From DAISWL01 sp036826375 (GTDB taxonomy: Bacteria; Patescibacteriota; Saccharimonadia; Saccharimonadales; HK-STAS-PATE-42): 64,000 bases of DNA. This document shows, piece by piece, positions 42,631-51,453 of this stretch. The stretch is taken from assembly GCA_036826375.1 (NCBI GenBank), contig DAISWL010000002.1, positions 62,001 to 126,000 on the forward strand. Reading direction: 5' to 3'. The notes under the pieces are model-generated. The model was not told the origin of the DNA, did not search any database, and was given only the letters and a program-made list of their open reading frames with translations. How positions within the stretch are numbered: position 1 is the first letter of the stretch; each line of letters starts with the position of its first letter. The position numbers and the translations under genes were made by a program.

Positions 42631-44238
42631 TTACTCAGATAATATTTTAGATAAATCTACGCCCTGTTGAGATGTAGCCGCCTGCAGTTCTCTAGTTATT
42701 TCGCTATAACTCTTAGCTTGGGTAGGAGCTTCTATAGATTTATTCTGATGAGCTTTTAAGCTAAAAGTTATAATTTGAGTTTGGGATTCATCAGTAACGG
42801 CAATTTTCTCCAAAAATTTATTCTTCTGATTAACCTGAATACTGAACTTTAATTTATTGACATCGTTGGCTGCTAACAGATCTCCTATCTTGCTTTTAAT
42901 ATTAAAATTATTGAAATCGGTGAAATCATCGCTATCAACTATTTTAGTAGCAACATTATTGAATTTATCTTTATTAAACTTAAGACTATAAGTTGCAATT
43001 TGACCTTTCTTACTTTCAAGTTTAATAGAATCTAAATCAACAGCGTCCGCTAACAAATATACTGATCGCATTATATCTGTAGGCATCCTAATATCTTGAT
43101 CACTGTTCAACTCAACCCATTGATTATCAAGAACTACACCAGAAGAATTAATAGTTTTAGCTAGAGCCTGAGAATAATTCTGAAAATATGAAGAAGAATT
43201 CTGCAAGCCATTAACCAAGAAATAGTTTTGAGATTGATAGTGTCTTAAGTCTAGTTTAACAGTTTTAGAATCATCTAGATTAACGACAATCAGGTTAGAT
43301 TTGTTACCGCCGCCATCATACTGTTCATCGATGGTTATTTTGTCATCGTAGACATCACCATTTTTCATCTGATACAAAAATGATACATCTAACTTTTGTT
43401 CCTTAACCTTACTGAAAGTCTGCCCAACTATATACTTTGGCGACGTGGTAGTTTTAATGTAGAAATAAGCCCCAACGATAATACCAGCGATTAGAAGCAA
43501 TGCTAGCAGAATTAGAAACATTTTGATATATACGGAATGATGCTTTTTGGTTTTAGCTGAATCTATAATTTGGCTCGCATTATTAGCGAAAGCTACGCTC
43601 TCTTCGTAGGTCTGCTGGTGATTCGGAGCAATATCATTATAGCCATATTCTTCTCTTGGCCCAGTAGGATTTTTACCATCCGTAGCGATGTCTTCTGATT
43701 GATAGTTTCCCTCTGATCTATTAGGCCTACCACTGTACTGATTCAAGTTGTTGGGTTGCTGCTTAGAATTTTTATTGTAAACAGGCTGTCGATTAAATTG
43801 AGAATCGATGCTACCACCCATATTTTGTGAGCTTTCATAATTTGGCTCAAGATAATCTGAATTTGAACTGCTAATCGGTACTCTATTGATATCACTTATA
43901 GGTTGTGACTCTTGAACCCCCAATCTAGCCGGAGCAGGTTGCCCTCCGTTCTGATAACGAGATGCTGCGAACCCATCAATATTAGCAGGAACCTGCCTCG
44001 CAAGCGATGGAGAATCTGGAGCTTGCCGAGATACGCTGGGCTCTGTTGTATCCGCACTCTGGTATGAAAGTTGACTAGATGCAAACCGAGATTCAGCCGT
44101 GCCAGATGAAGACCGTGAGCCGTCCGTAGGATTTAAGTTTGATCTACCGTTAGCAGTTAAGTTCCGATCACCGCCAGGTCTATCGGATCCTAAATCACTA
44201 AGCGGCTTGTCATCAAAAATATTATTATCATCGCCCAT
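42631..44238 (-). CDS. Single-pass membrane protein with disordered cytoplasmic half and extracellular domain
   Basis: The protein has 535 residues. Residues 1-240 are low-complexity, rich in Ser, Asn, Gln and Pro. A membrane helix follows (about 240-265, MFLILLALLLIAGIIVGAYF), then an outer domain of about 270 residues with YIVGQTFSKVKEQKLDVSF, reminiscent of LppX/LolA-type lipoprotein folds; that match is weak. I start it at MGDDNN, 17 codons inside the longest frame, because aggggggc precedes it. It lies upstream of gap. Function unknown. Confidence 0.65.
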   Translation of the reverse strand: MGDDNNIFDDKPLSDLGSDRPGGDRNLTANGRSNLNPTDGSRSSSGTAESRFASSQLSYQSADTTEPSVSRQAPDSPSLARQVPANIDGFAASRYQNGGQPAPARLGVQESQPISDINRVPISSSNSDYLEPNYESSQNMGGSIDSQFNRQPVYNKNSKQQPNNLNQYSGRPNRSEGNYQSEDIATDGKNPTGPREEYGYNDIAPNHQQTYEESVAFANNASQIIDSAKTKKHHSVYIKMFLILLALLLIAGIIVGAYFYIKTTTSPKYIVGQTFSKVKEQKLDVSFLYQMKNGDVYDDKITIDEQYDGGGNKSNLIVVNLDDSKTVKLDLRHYQSQNYFLVNGLQNSSSYFQNYSQALAKTINSSGVVLDNQWVELNSDQDIRMPTDIMRSVYLLADAVDLDSIKLESKKGQIATYSLKFNKDKFNNVATKIVDSDDFTDFNNFNIKSKIGDLLAANDVNKLKFSIQVNQKNKFLEKIAVTDESQTQIITFSLKAHQNKSIEAPTQAKSYSEITRELQAATSQQGVDLSKILSE

Positions 44239-44314
44239 TCTAAATGCCCCCCTAAGCTTAAGCTTTAATATTCTAAATAAGAATAGCACATTTCTACTTC
44301 AAAGAATAAAAAGT

Positions 44315-44320
44315 TATAAT
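44315..44320 (+). promoter_or_regulatory. -10 box eight bases before the 44329 start
   Basis: TATAAT at 44315-44320, then tattacta, then ATG. There is no ribosome site; a leaderless transcript is likely. Confidence 0.5.
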
Positions 44321-44328
44321 TATTACTA

Positions 44329-44748
44329 ATGAATGGATTTTGTTATTATCTAAACTTAATTTTTGAATCTTACCCTGATTTCAACTATAAACAGGCTGAA
44401 TTGTTTAGTTGGTACTCAGCGGAAAATAGAATCTGTTTTGTTAAGTGCAACAAAAAATGCATCAAAGATGATAAGCCATGCATAAATTTCTATAAGGTTG
44501 CCCACGAGCTAGGCCACGCATTATTAAATCACCAAGATTATAAAACTAAAATTGAACTTAACCGTATGGAGCTGGATGCTTGGGCGCAAGCTGAAAAAAT
44601 AGTATCTAAATTTGGTAAATATAAAATACCTGGTGATATCATTGATAAAGCTATGGGCTCTTACGTCAATAATGCTAATCGAGATGAATGCCCAAACTGC
44701 GAATTAAGCTTAATAGCTGGCGTTTGTATAAATTGTTCCGTGACATAA
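44329..44748 (+). CDS. Small HExxH metallopeptidase-like protein with a zinc ribbon (ImmA/IrrE-like)
   Basis: The 139-residue protein has FYKVAHELGHALLNH (54-68), which carries the HExxH motif in the context of ImmA/IrrE-type peptidases, followed by ELDAWAQAEKIV, where the third ligand Glu is expected. Two C-terminal CxxC pairs (CPNC, CINC, about 120-136) look like a zinc ribbon. Relatives cleave repressors or act in stress response. It lies 23 bp upstream of the SIS isomerase. Confidence 0.78.
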   Translation: MNGFCYYLNLIFESYPDFNYKQAELFSWYSAENRICFVKCNKKCIKDDKPCINFYKVAHELGHALLNHQDYKTKIELNRMELDAWAQAEKIVSKFGKYKIPGDIIDKAMGSYVNNANRDECPNCELSLIAGVCINCSVT

Positions 44749-44771
44749 ACTTTATAAATTAGGAGGTACCC

Positions 44772-45767
44772 GTGCAAATCAACCAAAAATTTAGAAACGA
44801 TATTTTAAACTTTCAAAACCAATTTAGTGTTGGCGCAGAGCTTGCTGAGCATATCAAACTTAAGTTTAAGCCTAGCAGAATCTATGTTTGTGGAATGGGC
44901 GGAAGCAGTTTTTTTGCAGAAATAATCAACAACCTGAATCTTTTTCATTTTGAATCTGAAGTTATGATTCGCCCCTTACGTGACTATAAAGTTCCTGTGA
45001 AAATTGAACCAGAAGATTTATTTTTAGTGATTTCCCATTCTGGTAATACGGAAGAAAGTTTAGCCGCACTAGAAGAATTAATGGCAAAAAATGCGAACAT
45101 TGTCATAATTTCTCACGGCGGAAAGTTGTTAGAAATTGCTGAGGCCTATAAAATCCCCCACGTTATTATTCCGGGCGGAACTCAGCCTCGCCTAGCAACC
45201 GGCTACTTTATTTCTGCCATTACTCAGATTTTAGAAAATGCCAAAGTTTTGCCAACGGGATCAGTTAAAGATCTAGTTGATTCCACCACTAAACTTAATT
45301 CCCTAGTTAATGAAGATATGGCCCTCGGCTTAGCAAAAAAGATTGCAGGCAGGGGCAATTGCAAGGTTCCAATTATTTATGGCCAGGAGGAAACTGAAGG
45401 CTTGGCTCGTGCAGCCAAAATTAAGTTTAATGAAAATTGCAAAATCCAAAGTTTCTATAACTTCTTCCCTGAACTTAACCATAACGAAATGGTTGGCTTC
45501 ACTAAAATGATTATGCAACCGTTCTTCATCTTTTTGAAGAGTGAACTGAGCAGCCCACGAAATAATTTGAGAATTGAAAAGTTTATTGAAGTACTTAAAC
45601 TTAAGGGTGAAGATTACTTTATTTTTGAAATGCCGGGCAATAATCTAATTACCCAAACCTTCGCCACCTACATTTTTGTTGATCTAGTAACCCTGCACCT
45701 AGCCAATTTTTTGGATATCGACCCCGAACCCGTCGCCATGGTCGAAGCTTTCAAAGGGATGCTATAA
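44772..45767 (+). CDS. SIS-domain bifunctional phosphoglucose/phosphomannose isomerase-like protein
   Basis: The protein has 331 residues. YVCGMGGSSFFAEII (36-50) starts the first SIS domain and VISHSGNTEESLAALEEL holds its phosphosugar-binding Ser/Thr loop. FFPELNHNEMVGF and the C-terminal PVAMVEAFK carry the PGI/PMI-type catalytic Glu/His region. It interconverts glucose-6-P or mannose-6-P with fructose-6-P, feeding the sugar cluster. The start is a GTG with aggagg upstream. A truncated copy of its 5' end lies at 23229. Confidence 0.85.
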   Translation: MQINQKFRNDILNFQNQFSVGAELAEHIKLKFKPSRIYVCGMGGSSFFAEIINNLNLFHFESEVMIRPLRDYKVPVKIEPEDLFLVISHSGNTEESLAALEELMAKNANIVIISHGGKLLEIAEAYKIPHVIIPGGTQPRLATGYFISAITQILENAKVLPTGSVKDLVDSTTKLNSLVNEDMALGLAKKIAGRGNCKVPIIYGQEETEGLARAAKIKFNENCKIQSFYNFFPELNHNEMVGFTKMIMQPFFIFLKSELSSPRNNLRIEKFIEVLKLKGEDYFIFEMPGNNLITQTFATYIFVDLVTLHLANFLDIDPEPVAMVEAFKGML

Positions 45768-45811
45768 AGTTTTATGTAGCTGTTAAGCTTAAGGTGGGTA
45801 TTAGATAGGCC

Positions 45812-47854
45812 CTATTCTTTAGTTTCTTTAATAGAAAACGATATATTTTCGAGTGGGTAGTTTATGCGTTCAGAGATTTTACCCAAAAAATTAACTATTG
45901 AATTTGCGCTCATACCGCCTTCAACGAATTTTGACGTCGAAAACTCTAAAGGGCTCCTTAGTGGTTTGTTAATGTCAAAATACCACTTGAACTCTTCACT
46001 TTTTTGAATCTCTTGAAATTGTGTTGGGGAAAAATCATATAAAAATTTACAGACATTTGTAAGTAGGTCTCTCCACGTTTTTAGTTCAATACCCTTTTCA
46101 TCATCTTCTAAATAAAGATGGGATGGTTTGCTGCCACTAAAATTATCCTCACTTGTTAAATCAAAGATTTGTTCTTCTGGAATTGGTTTTGTGTAGCTTG
46201 TCTTGGGGTATGGCCAAATGTCTTTTGAGTTTTTGATTAGATCTTTTGCTCTATCTATAATCTTTTCTTCATTCCAAGTTGTAATACCCTCTAGCTTAAA
46301 ATTCAACTTCAATCTGCTGGTTTGAAAATCAATTCGTTGCTTATCTTCAAAAGCGTTATTTGATAGCTCGGTATTTTTCGCAGTTAAACTTAAGTTCCCT
46401 AGGGTGTGTAAATATTTTTTATGTACTTCTTGCCAATTGTCGCCCAGCCTGCTCTTCCATTCTTTCGTTAGAGTTTGGGGCATTATGTGCTCAACTGTTA
46501 GCTCGTCTACGTTTATTGGATAGGCTGATTTATAATTTTCTAAAGATTCCAACAAAAAATTTCTATTTTTAGATTGTAATCTGTAAACTTCTTTGTTCAC
46601 CAATGAATTTTCAAATTCTTCATCATTGGGGAATCTTTGTGAGGCTCTTTTTTCTAATACAATATAGCTTAAGATGTTTAGATAATCCTCTTTCCATGCC
46701 GTCTCTTTCTTTATTTCTTTAGAAAGAATAATGAACATTTTATTTAAGCCTTGAGTTGTATTATCTACCAAAATTTTTCTAAAAGCGTAGCTTTCAATTA
46801 TTTTTAAAATCTCTTCAACGGTTTTCTCAGAAACAACATTCTCTTTAAAATCATTGAATACATCTAACAAATAAGGATGCGAAACAGTGAATTCTAATTT
46901 ATTCAGCCTTTCGAGTTGTTTATTTACTGCACTATTTGGGTGTTTGATTGTTTGCACCAACCAGCCATAAATTTCTGCAAAATATAATAGATCTTCTAGA
47001 ATAGATTCTTTATCTCGGTTAAATTCTTCTAGCGAGAATTTCTTGAATACGCTATAGACGTCATCTTTTTTAACCCATGTTTTAGTTTTAAAAATAAGAT
47101 AATTTCTAACAAATTCAGCCACGTTTTCTGTTAGTTTTTCTATTTTGATCCAGTAATCCTTATGCATCTTTTCTTGTTCCGATGGTTCTAAATCCATTAA
47201 GATGTAGTTGCGAATTAAATCTCCAGCTGTAAGATCAACCCCCGTAGAGTTTAGACTTTCAAAGATTAGTTGAGGGTCATCCTGCCCTCTAACTAAATCA
47301 ATTAGTACTATTTTTAGTTTTCTGAATGATTCGAACACCTCTCGTGGAGATATAGCTCCGGACTTTATTTTTTCATAAAAAAAATTAAAGTTACTTACTA
47401 TGTTTGAACTAGCATTCTCAGGATTTTCGTTTTCAAAAAGATTTTCAAAATATTCTTTATCTTGTTTATTTGGCTTCAATCTTATTCTTTTATCTTTTTC
47501 AGATGAGTATTTGTTGATTAAAAAATCTAGAATTTGTTCAGATAATACCTTCTCTTCATCATCTTTTTCTTCTTTATCTTTTAAAAAGGTGTGTAAGGCG
47601 ATTAATAAAATAGAAGCGGTTGTTAGTCTTTGCTGGCCGTCGATAACTGTATATTCTTGGAACCCACTCCCAACCGTAACGATTGTGCCTAAAAAATGAT
47701 CAGCCCTAGTGTTATTTCTTAAATCTACTAAATCATCCCATAGCTTTTGGCAATTGATTCTAGTCCAGGCGTAATCCCTCTGATATACAGGAATTACAAA
47801 GCTTTTTCCTGAGCCTTCTAGAAATTGGTAGATTGGTAATTGTTGTACTTGCAT
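45812..47854 (-). CDS. DUF262/DUF1524 (GmrSD-type) protein, probable defence nuclease
   Basis: The 680-residue protein has an N-terminal DUF262 with IPVYQRDYAW (21-30) and DGQQRLTT (about 73-80), the ParB/GmrS-like nucleotide-binding motif. The C-terminal half has DUF1524 with an HNH-like core, LTVEHIMPQTL then HTLGNLSLTAKNTELSNN. A further domain of about 110 residues ends the protein. Fused DUF262-DUF1524 proteins are type IV restriction enzymes against modified DNA or parts of other anti-phage systems. Only one TAARCTTAA site (46385) occurs, near the C-terminal third. It stands alone, followed by a serpin-like gene between repeats. Confidence 0.85.
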   Translation of the reverse strand: MQVQQLPIYQFLEGSGKSFVIPVYQRDYAWTRINCQKLWDDLVDLRNNTRADHFLGTIVTVGSGFQEYTVIDGQQRLTTASILLIALHTFLKDKEEKDDEEKVLSEQILDFLINKYSSEKDKRIRLKPNKQDKEYFENLFENENPENASSNIVSNFNFFYEKIKSGAISPREVFESFRKLKIVLIDLVRGQDDPQLIFESLNSTGVDLTAGDLIRNYILMDLEPSEQEKMHKDYWIKIEKLTENVAEFVRNYLIFKTKTWVKKDDVYSVFKKFSLEEFNRDKESILEDLLYFAEIYGWLVQTIKHPNSAVNKQLERLNKLEFTVSHPYLLDVFNDFKENVVSEKTVEEILKIIESYAFRKILVDNTTQGLNKMFIILSKEIKKETAWKEDYLNILSYIVLEKRASQRFPNDEEFENSLVNKEVYRLQSKNRNFLLESLENYKSAYPINVDELTVEHIMPQTLTKEWKSRLGDNWQEVHKKYLHTLGNLSLTAKNTELSNNAFEDKQRIDFQTSRLKLNFKLEGITTWNEEKIIDRAKDLIKNSKDIWPYPKTSYTKPIPEEQIFDLTSEDNFSGSKPSHLYLEDDEKGIELKTWRDLLTNVCKFLYDFSPTQFQEIQKSEEFKWYFDINKPLRSPLEFSTSKFVEGGMSANSIVNFLGKISERINYPLENISFSIKETKE

Positions 47855-47913
47855 ATTTTACGTCAGCTATGATTAAGAAAAATTGTTATCTTTATATAAA
47901 CACCCTCGACTGA

Positions 47914-48002
47914 ATGTTCAGGCATACTCTACTAACCATTGTATAAGATTACGCTTTTTTGCGATATAGCCTAAATTAATAATTAGATGATTAAGCTTAA
48001 GT
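47914..48002. repeat. 89-bp direct repeat, copy 1
   Basis: The stretch from atgttcaggcatactc to gattaagcttaagt is identical to 49200-49288. It contains a cgcttttttgcg stem-like core and ends in a TTAAGCTTAA motif. Confidence 0.95.
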
Positions 48003-48021
48003 TAATAGATCCACTTAAGCT

Positions 48022-49080
48022 TTATTTTAATTCCATTAATTTAATATTATTGACGCCTAAAATGAAATATGGATTTTGAGAATCAGTTTTTTTCATGACA
48101 ACCCAATATGGTTTATCTAAAATAAAGTTTTTGGGCTTTTTAAATTCAGGCATTGCAGTAGCTCCCATCTCAGCTGCTGCTTCGTTTTCGACTCTGGCCC
48201 CTTTTTCATCCATGTCGAATTTAATATTTTCAAACATTTGAGCGATAGAGTAGTTAGTAAAACCTTTATTTGCTAAATTTTTTCCAATAAGTTCAATATA
48301 GTCACGATGATGGTCTAAGTGTAGCTTAGGAGCTTCAAAATGGTCTGATTCTCCAATAGCTGGAGTATACTCCTCGTTATTATCACTTATTTCTTTCACA
48401 ACATCTTGGGGCTTTTCCATATCATAGCCTTTTGCCAAAATAAGTTCGTCGCTTTCACCCTTAAGCTGCAGTTTTATGATAAATCTATCATCGTCTTCAT
48501 ATTTTATGATTTTTACATTTTCTCTTTGCTCCTCATCATCCGCGATAAAACCTTTTACCTTTTGTCCGTTAAATGAAACTGTATCTTTTTCAAATTTAGT
48601 TTCATATTCTACTTCCTTGAAAAAATAAGCATAAGAAATAATACCCGTAGGGGCTAAGCTCTCTTTTAGACCACCGAAACTTTTTGAGGGAAATTTCTTT
48701 TTTAATCCACGATTGATTTCTTCGACAGTACTTTCACCATAGCCGCTTTTTACATAATAGCTTTCTTCATCCAAATCACTTTTAGAAATTGGAGCATCAT
48801 TTAATTTTGATACCATCTCTAAAGCGATTTCGTCTTGCGTATTTAATTGTACGTCTTCTTTGATAATATTCTCTGTCAGATCCGTCCAGGCTAGATTCAT
48901 GGCTCCACCCCAAACATAATTTCCTTTATAATCGCTACCTAAATAATTTCCAGCAATATTGCTTTTTGTATTTTGGATAGTGTGGGGCGTATTTGGCTTA
49001 TGAGCGAAATGTTGCCAAGTGAAAAACGCCGAAACTAATATCACGATCCCTGCCCCAATGATTGCTAAAAAAACTTTCAT
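48022..49080 (-). CDS. Membrane-anchored serpin-like protein
   Basis: The 352-residue protein has a signal anchor at 4-24. The C-terminal part reads like a serpin: FDMDEKGARVENEAAAEMG (about 288-306) matches the hinge ahead of the reactive-centre loop (EEGTEAAAAT-type), and ILDKPYWVVMKKTDSQNPYF then ILGVNN matches the closing strands (DrPFlffIr, iLFmGrv). WGGAMNLAWTDL near 57 would fit the first helices. The match is by eye and the central part is weak. If real, it would inhibit proteases outside the cell. It is bracketed by identical 89-bp repeats and lacks internal TAARCTTAA sites, as in a cassette insertion. Confidence 0.6.
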   Translation of the reverse strand: MKVFLAIIGAGIVILVSAFFTWQHFAHKPNTPHTIQNTKSNIAGNYLGSDYKGNYVWGGAMNLAWTDLTENIIKEDVQLNTQDEIALEMVSKLNDAPISKSDLDEESYYVKSGYGESTVEEINRGLKKKFPSKSFGGLKESLAPTGIISYAYFFKEVEYETKFEKDTVSFNGQKVKGFIADDEEQRENVKIIKYEDDDRFIIKLQLKGESDELILAKGYDMEKPQDVVKEISDNNEEYTPAIGESDHFEAPKLHLDHHRDYIELIGKNLANKGFTNYSIAQMFENIKFDMDEKGARVENEAAAEMGATAMPEFKKPKNFILDKPYWVVMKKTDSQNPYFILGVNNIKLMELK

Positions 49081-49199
49081 ATCATCCCCCTTATAAAGAA
49101 AAAATATTCATCCTTTTATTTAAAAACTGTTTGCGAATCACTAAATTATTAAAAAATGATCGCATATCGCGTATATCCTAACGAACATTACGACTAATT

Positions 49200-49288
49200 A
49201 TGTTCAGGCATACTCTACTAACCATTGTATAAGATTACGCTTTTTTGCGATATAGCCTAAATTAATAATTAGATGATTAAGCTTAAGT
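49200..49288. repeat. 89-bp direct repeat, copy 2 (overlaps the miaA stop)
   Basis: Identical to 47914-48002. Its last six bases include the miaA stop codon, so this is probably the original copy (the natural 3' flank of miaA) and copy 1 the duplicate. Confidence 0.95.
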
Positions 49289-50083
49289 CATCTCAATAAC
49301 TTCAGCGTAATCCCACCTACGAAACCAAGTATCCTGACGCTTGGCGAACTGATAAATCTTGAACTTAAGCTTAGTGATAGTCTCATCAAGGTTTGGGTTA
49401 GAATCTAGTAGGTACTCGGTTAAGTATCTATACTCCAGACCTAGTGATATTAACCACTGTGGATCGACTCCACTCTTTATTAAGCCTTGAACTTCTTCTA
49501 GCATCCCCTCTTCCATCCGCTGATCCACTCTGGTGGAAATCCGCTGGCGCAAAACTTCTCTTGGCCAATTAAGTAAGTAGACCTTAAACTTAGGATTATA
49601 TCCAACCTTAAGCTTAGAGCTACTCCCCTCTCTTTCAGAGGGAAGGCTACTCAAGCTGCTCCCCTCTCCAGCTGAAGAGGGGCTGGGGGTGAGGTTTCTG
49701 TTCTCGCCAAACCTATACCCTTCAACCACACTTTCAATATAAAGCCCCGTTCCACCGCAAATTATCGGAACTTTTCCTCGAGCTTGAATATCTTTTATTA
49801 AGTTTAAGGTTTGATTTTGAAACTGCGCCACGCTATACTTTTGACCGGGATCCAAAACATCTATCAGGTGATGCGGAACTCCGCACATTTCGGATTCGTT
49901 AACTTTGGCCGAGCCGATATCTAAGCCACGATAAACTTGGCGGGAATCCGCCGAGATGACCTCGCCATTAAGCTTAAGTGCTATTTGAATTGAAAGCGCT
50001 GTTTTACCGCTGGCGGTGGGTCCGGCAATCACAATAACTTCATCGGCTTGAGGGGGGTTAATCTGGTTTAATAAGTTTTTCAT
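49283..50083 (-). CDS. miaA: tRNA dimethylallyltransferase with an in-frame repeat insertion
   Basis: The 266-residue protein has P-loop GPTASGKTALS (21-31), ISADSRQVYRGLDIGSAK (43-60), HHLIDVLDP and GGTGLYIESVVEG, all typical of MiaA, and RQDTWFRRW near the end. It adds a dimethylallyl group to A37 of tRNAs reading UNN codons. Residues about 129-158 (TPSPSSAGEGSSLSSLPSER) are low-complexity, absent from the family, and encoded by a palindromic repeat. It is the last gene of the nusB-Nudix-rnc-miaA run. Confidence 0.93.
   Translation of the reverse strand: MKNLLNQINPPQADEVIVIAGPTASGKTALSIQIALKLNGEVISADSRQVYRGLDIGSAKVNESEMCGVPHHLIDVLDPGQKYSVAQFQNQTLNLIKDIQARGKVPIICGGTGLYIESVVEGYRFGENRNLTPSPSSAGEGSSLSSLPSEREGSSSKLKVGYNPKFKVYLLNWPREVLRQRISTRVDQRMEEGMLEEVQGLIKSGVDPQWLISLGLEYRYLTEYLLDSNPNLDETITKLKFKIYQFAKRQDTWFRRWDYAEVIEMT
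49610..49699. repeat. Palindromic GC-rich element inserted in frame in miaA
   Basis: Two hairpins are visible: CCCTCT/AGAGGG near 49625-49641 and CCCCTCT/AGAGGGG near 49660-49681, followed by ctgggggtgaggt. This pattern resembles the widespread CCCTCTCC...GGGTGAGG repeats of other bacteria. It adds 30 codons without breaking the frame. Confidence 0.75.
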
Positions 50084-50123
50084 TAAACTTGGGGTTTTAA
50101 CATCTTTTTAAAAAAATAAGATG

Positions 50124-50900
50124 TTACAAACCGCGTTCATCCTTAAGCTTAATATAGTGAGGTAGAGCATTTTTTGCAGCCTCTTGTTGAGCTAGCTGCT
50201 TACTAGTACCCTCGCCCTCACCTTTAATTTGATCACCTATTACCGCGGCTACTTTAAATATTTTATCGTGATCGGGGCCTACCTCTTCTTTAAGTTTATA
50301 GATGGGCGTTTCGTTATCTATAAGCTGGGTGAGTTCTTGCAAATAAGATTTAGGATCTCGCCAACTACCAGTCTTCAGAATTTCTTCTAGAGTAACTATA
50401 ATATTTTTGTTTACAAAATCTCGAGAAGCCTCAAAACCAGATTCAAGGTAAAGAGCGCCTAGCAGTGCTTCGAAAGTATTGGCTAATATTTGTTGTTTAG
50501 CGCGTGGTGAATTACTACGTCTTTCCCCGCGGCTCATTCTGATAATATCCCATACGCCTAGCAAACGAGATGCCTCGGCTAGAGATTCAGTTCTGACCAG
50601 AGCGCTGCGCCAAGCTGTTAAAATTCCTTCTGGTTCTTCAAAATTACGATAAAGATATTCAGTAACGATTAACTCTAGTACGGCGTCTCCTAAAAACTCT
50701 AGACGCTCGTTATGTTCATCCGCAGAGCGCTTATGCTCATTAAGGTAAGAACGATGCGTAAGTGCAGCAATTAAGTAATGCATACTCTTAAACTCAAACC
50801 CGAAAACCTTGGTAGAAAAATCGCGGAATTTGGAATCGTCAATTTTAGTTAGAGGTTTAGATGTTTTAAAAGTGGAATCTTTAGTACTATCTTCTTGCAT
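50124..50900 (-). CDS. rnc: Ribonuclease III
   Basis: The 258-residue protein has the signature HNERLEFLGDAVLELIV (about 64-80), the second catalytic region LLGALYLESGF and a C-terminal double-stranded-RNA-binding domain (PKSYLQELTQ, GEGEGTSKQLAQQEAAKNAL). A basic Ser/Thr/Lys N-terminal extension of about 25 residues precedes it. It processes rRNA and other double-stranded RNA. Confidence 0.96.
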   Translation of the reverse strand: MQEDSTKDSTFKTSKPLTKIDDSKFRDFSTKVFGFEFKSMHYLIAALTHRSYLNEHKRSADEHNERLEFLGDAVLELIVTEYLYRNFEEPEGILTAWRSALVRTESLAEASRLLGVWDIIRMSRGERRSNSPRAKQQILANTFEALLGALYLESGFEASRDFVNKNIIVTLEEILKTGSWRDPKSYLQELTQLIDNETPIYKLKEEVGPDHDKIFKVAAVIGDQIKGEGEGTSKQLAQQEAAKNALPHYIKLKDERGL

Positions 50901-50909
50901 AATTTAAGT

Positions 50910-51425
50910 TTAAAGCTTTTTCTGACGAATTGTTTTCATTCCTAACAGTATTAACTTTTCAATTGCTTCATATTCAATTTTATCTAAAGTGCTACCGGCA
51001 TTAAACCAGCTGATGTTATTCATCCATTCCTCTTTCTTTAAAGCGTCCGTATCACCGAGTGCTTCAACTAGAAAAACATGCATAGTCATTAAAACTAAAC
51101 TGTTACCTCGACGGTAGCGAAAACTCACCTTACCTAAATGATCCATAACCCGCATCTCTTTCAATCCTGTCTCTTCTTGAATTTCTCTTTCAGCTGTTTG
51201 ACGAGTTGTCTCACCCGGTTCAATATGCCCTTTCGGTATAGTCCATCTATCTTTTGCATCTTGAGTTAACAAAAACTCTAACTCGCCTTTTTTATTTCTA
51301 CGATAAACTATGCCCCCAGCGGTTGCTTCTTTAGAAATTTCTTGGATTTTGGGTTGATTACCAACCGAACCATTATTCTTTTTAAAATATTTTGAAAAAC
51401 TTTTTAAAGGATTTTCCATCGCCAT
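50910..51425 (-). CDS. Nudix hydrolase
   Basis: The 171-residue protein has GHIEPGETTRQTAEREIQEETG (about 80-101), a perfect Nudix box (GX5EX7REXXEEXG). An N-terminal stretch of about 35 residues is not part of the domain. Relatives hydrolyse diadenosine polyphosphates or oxidised nucleotides; the mutT/Ap4A-type style (WTIPKGHIEPGE) is seen. It lies between nusB and rnc, with 9 bp to the latter. Confidence 0.9.
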   Translation of the reverse strand: MAMENPLKSFSKYFKKNNGSVGNQPKIQEISKEATAGGIVYRRNKKGELEFLLTQDAKDRWTIPKGHIEPGETTRQTAEREIQEETGLKEMRVMDHLGKVSFRYRRGNSLVLMTMHVFLVEALGDTDALKKEEWMNNISWFNAGSTLDKIEYEAIEKLILLGMKTIRQKKL

Positions 51426-51453
51426 CGCTTTAAGTTCCTTTCTGAAAAAACGC

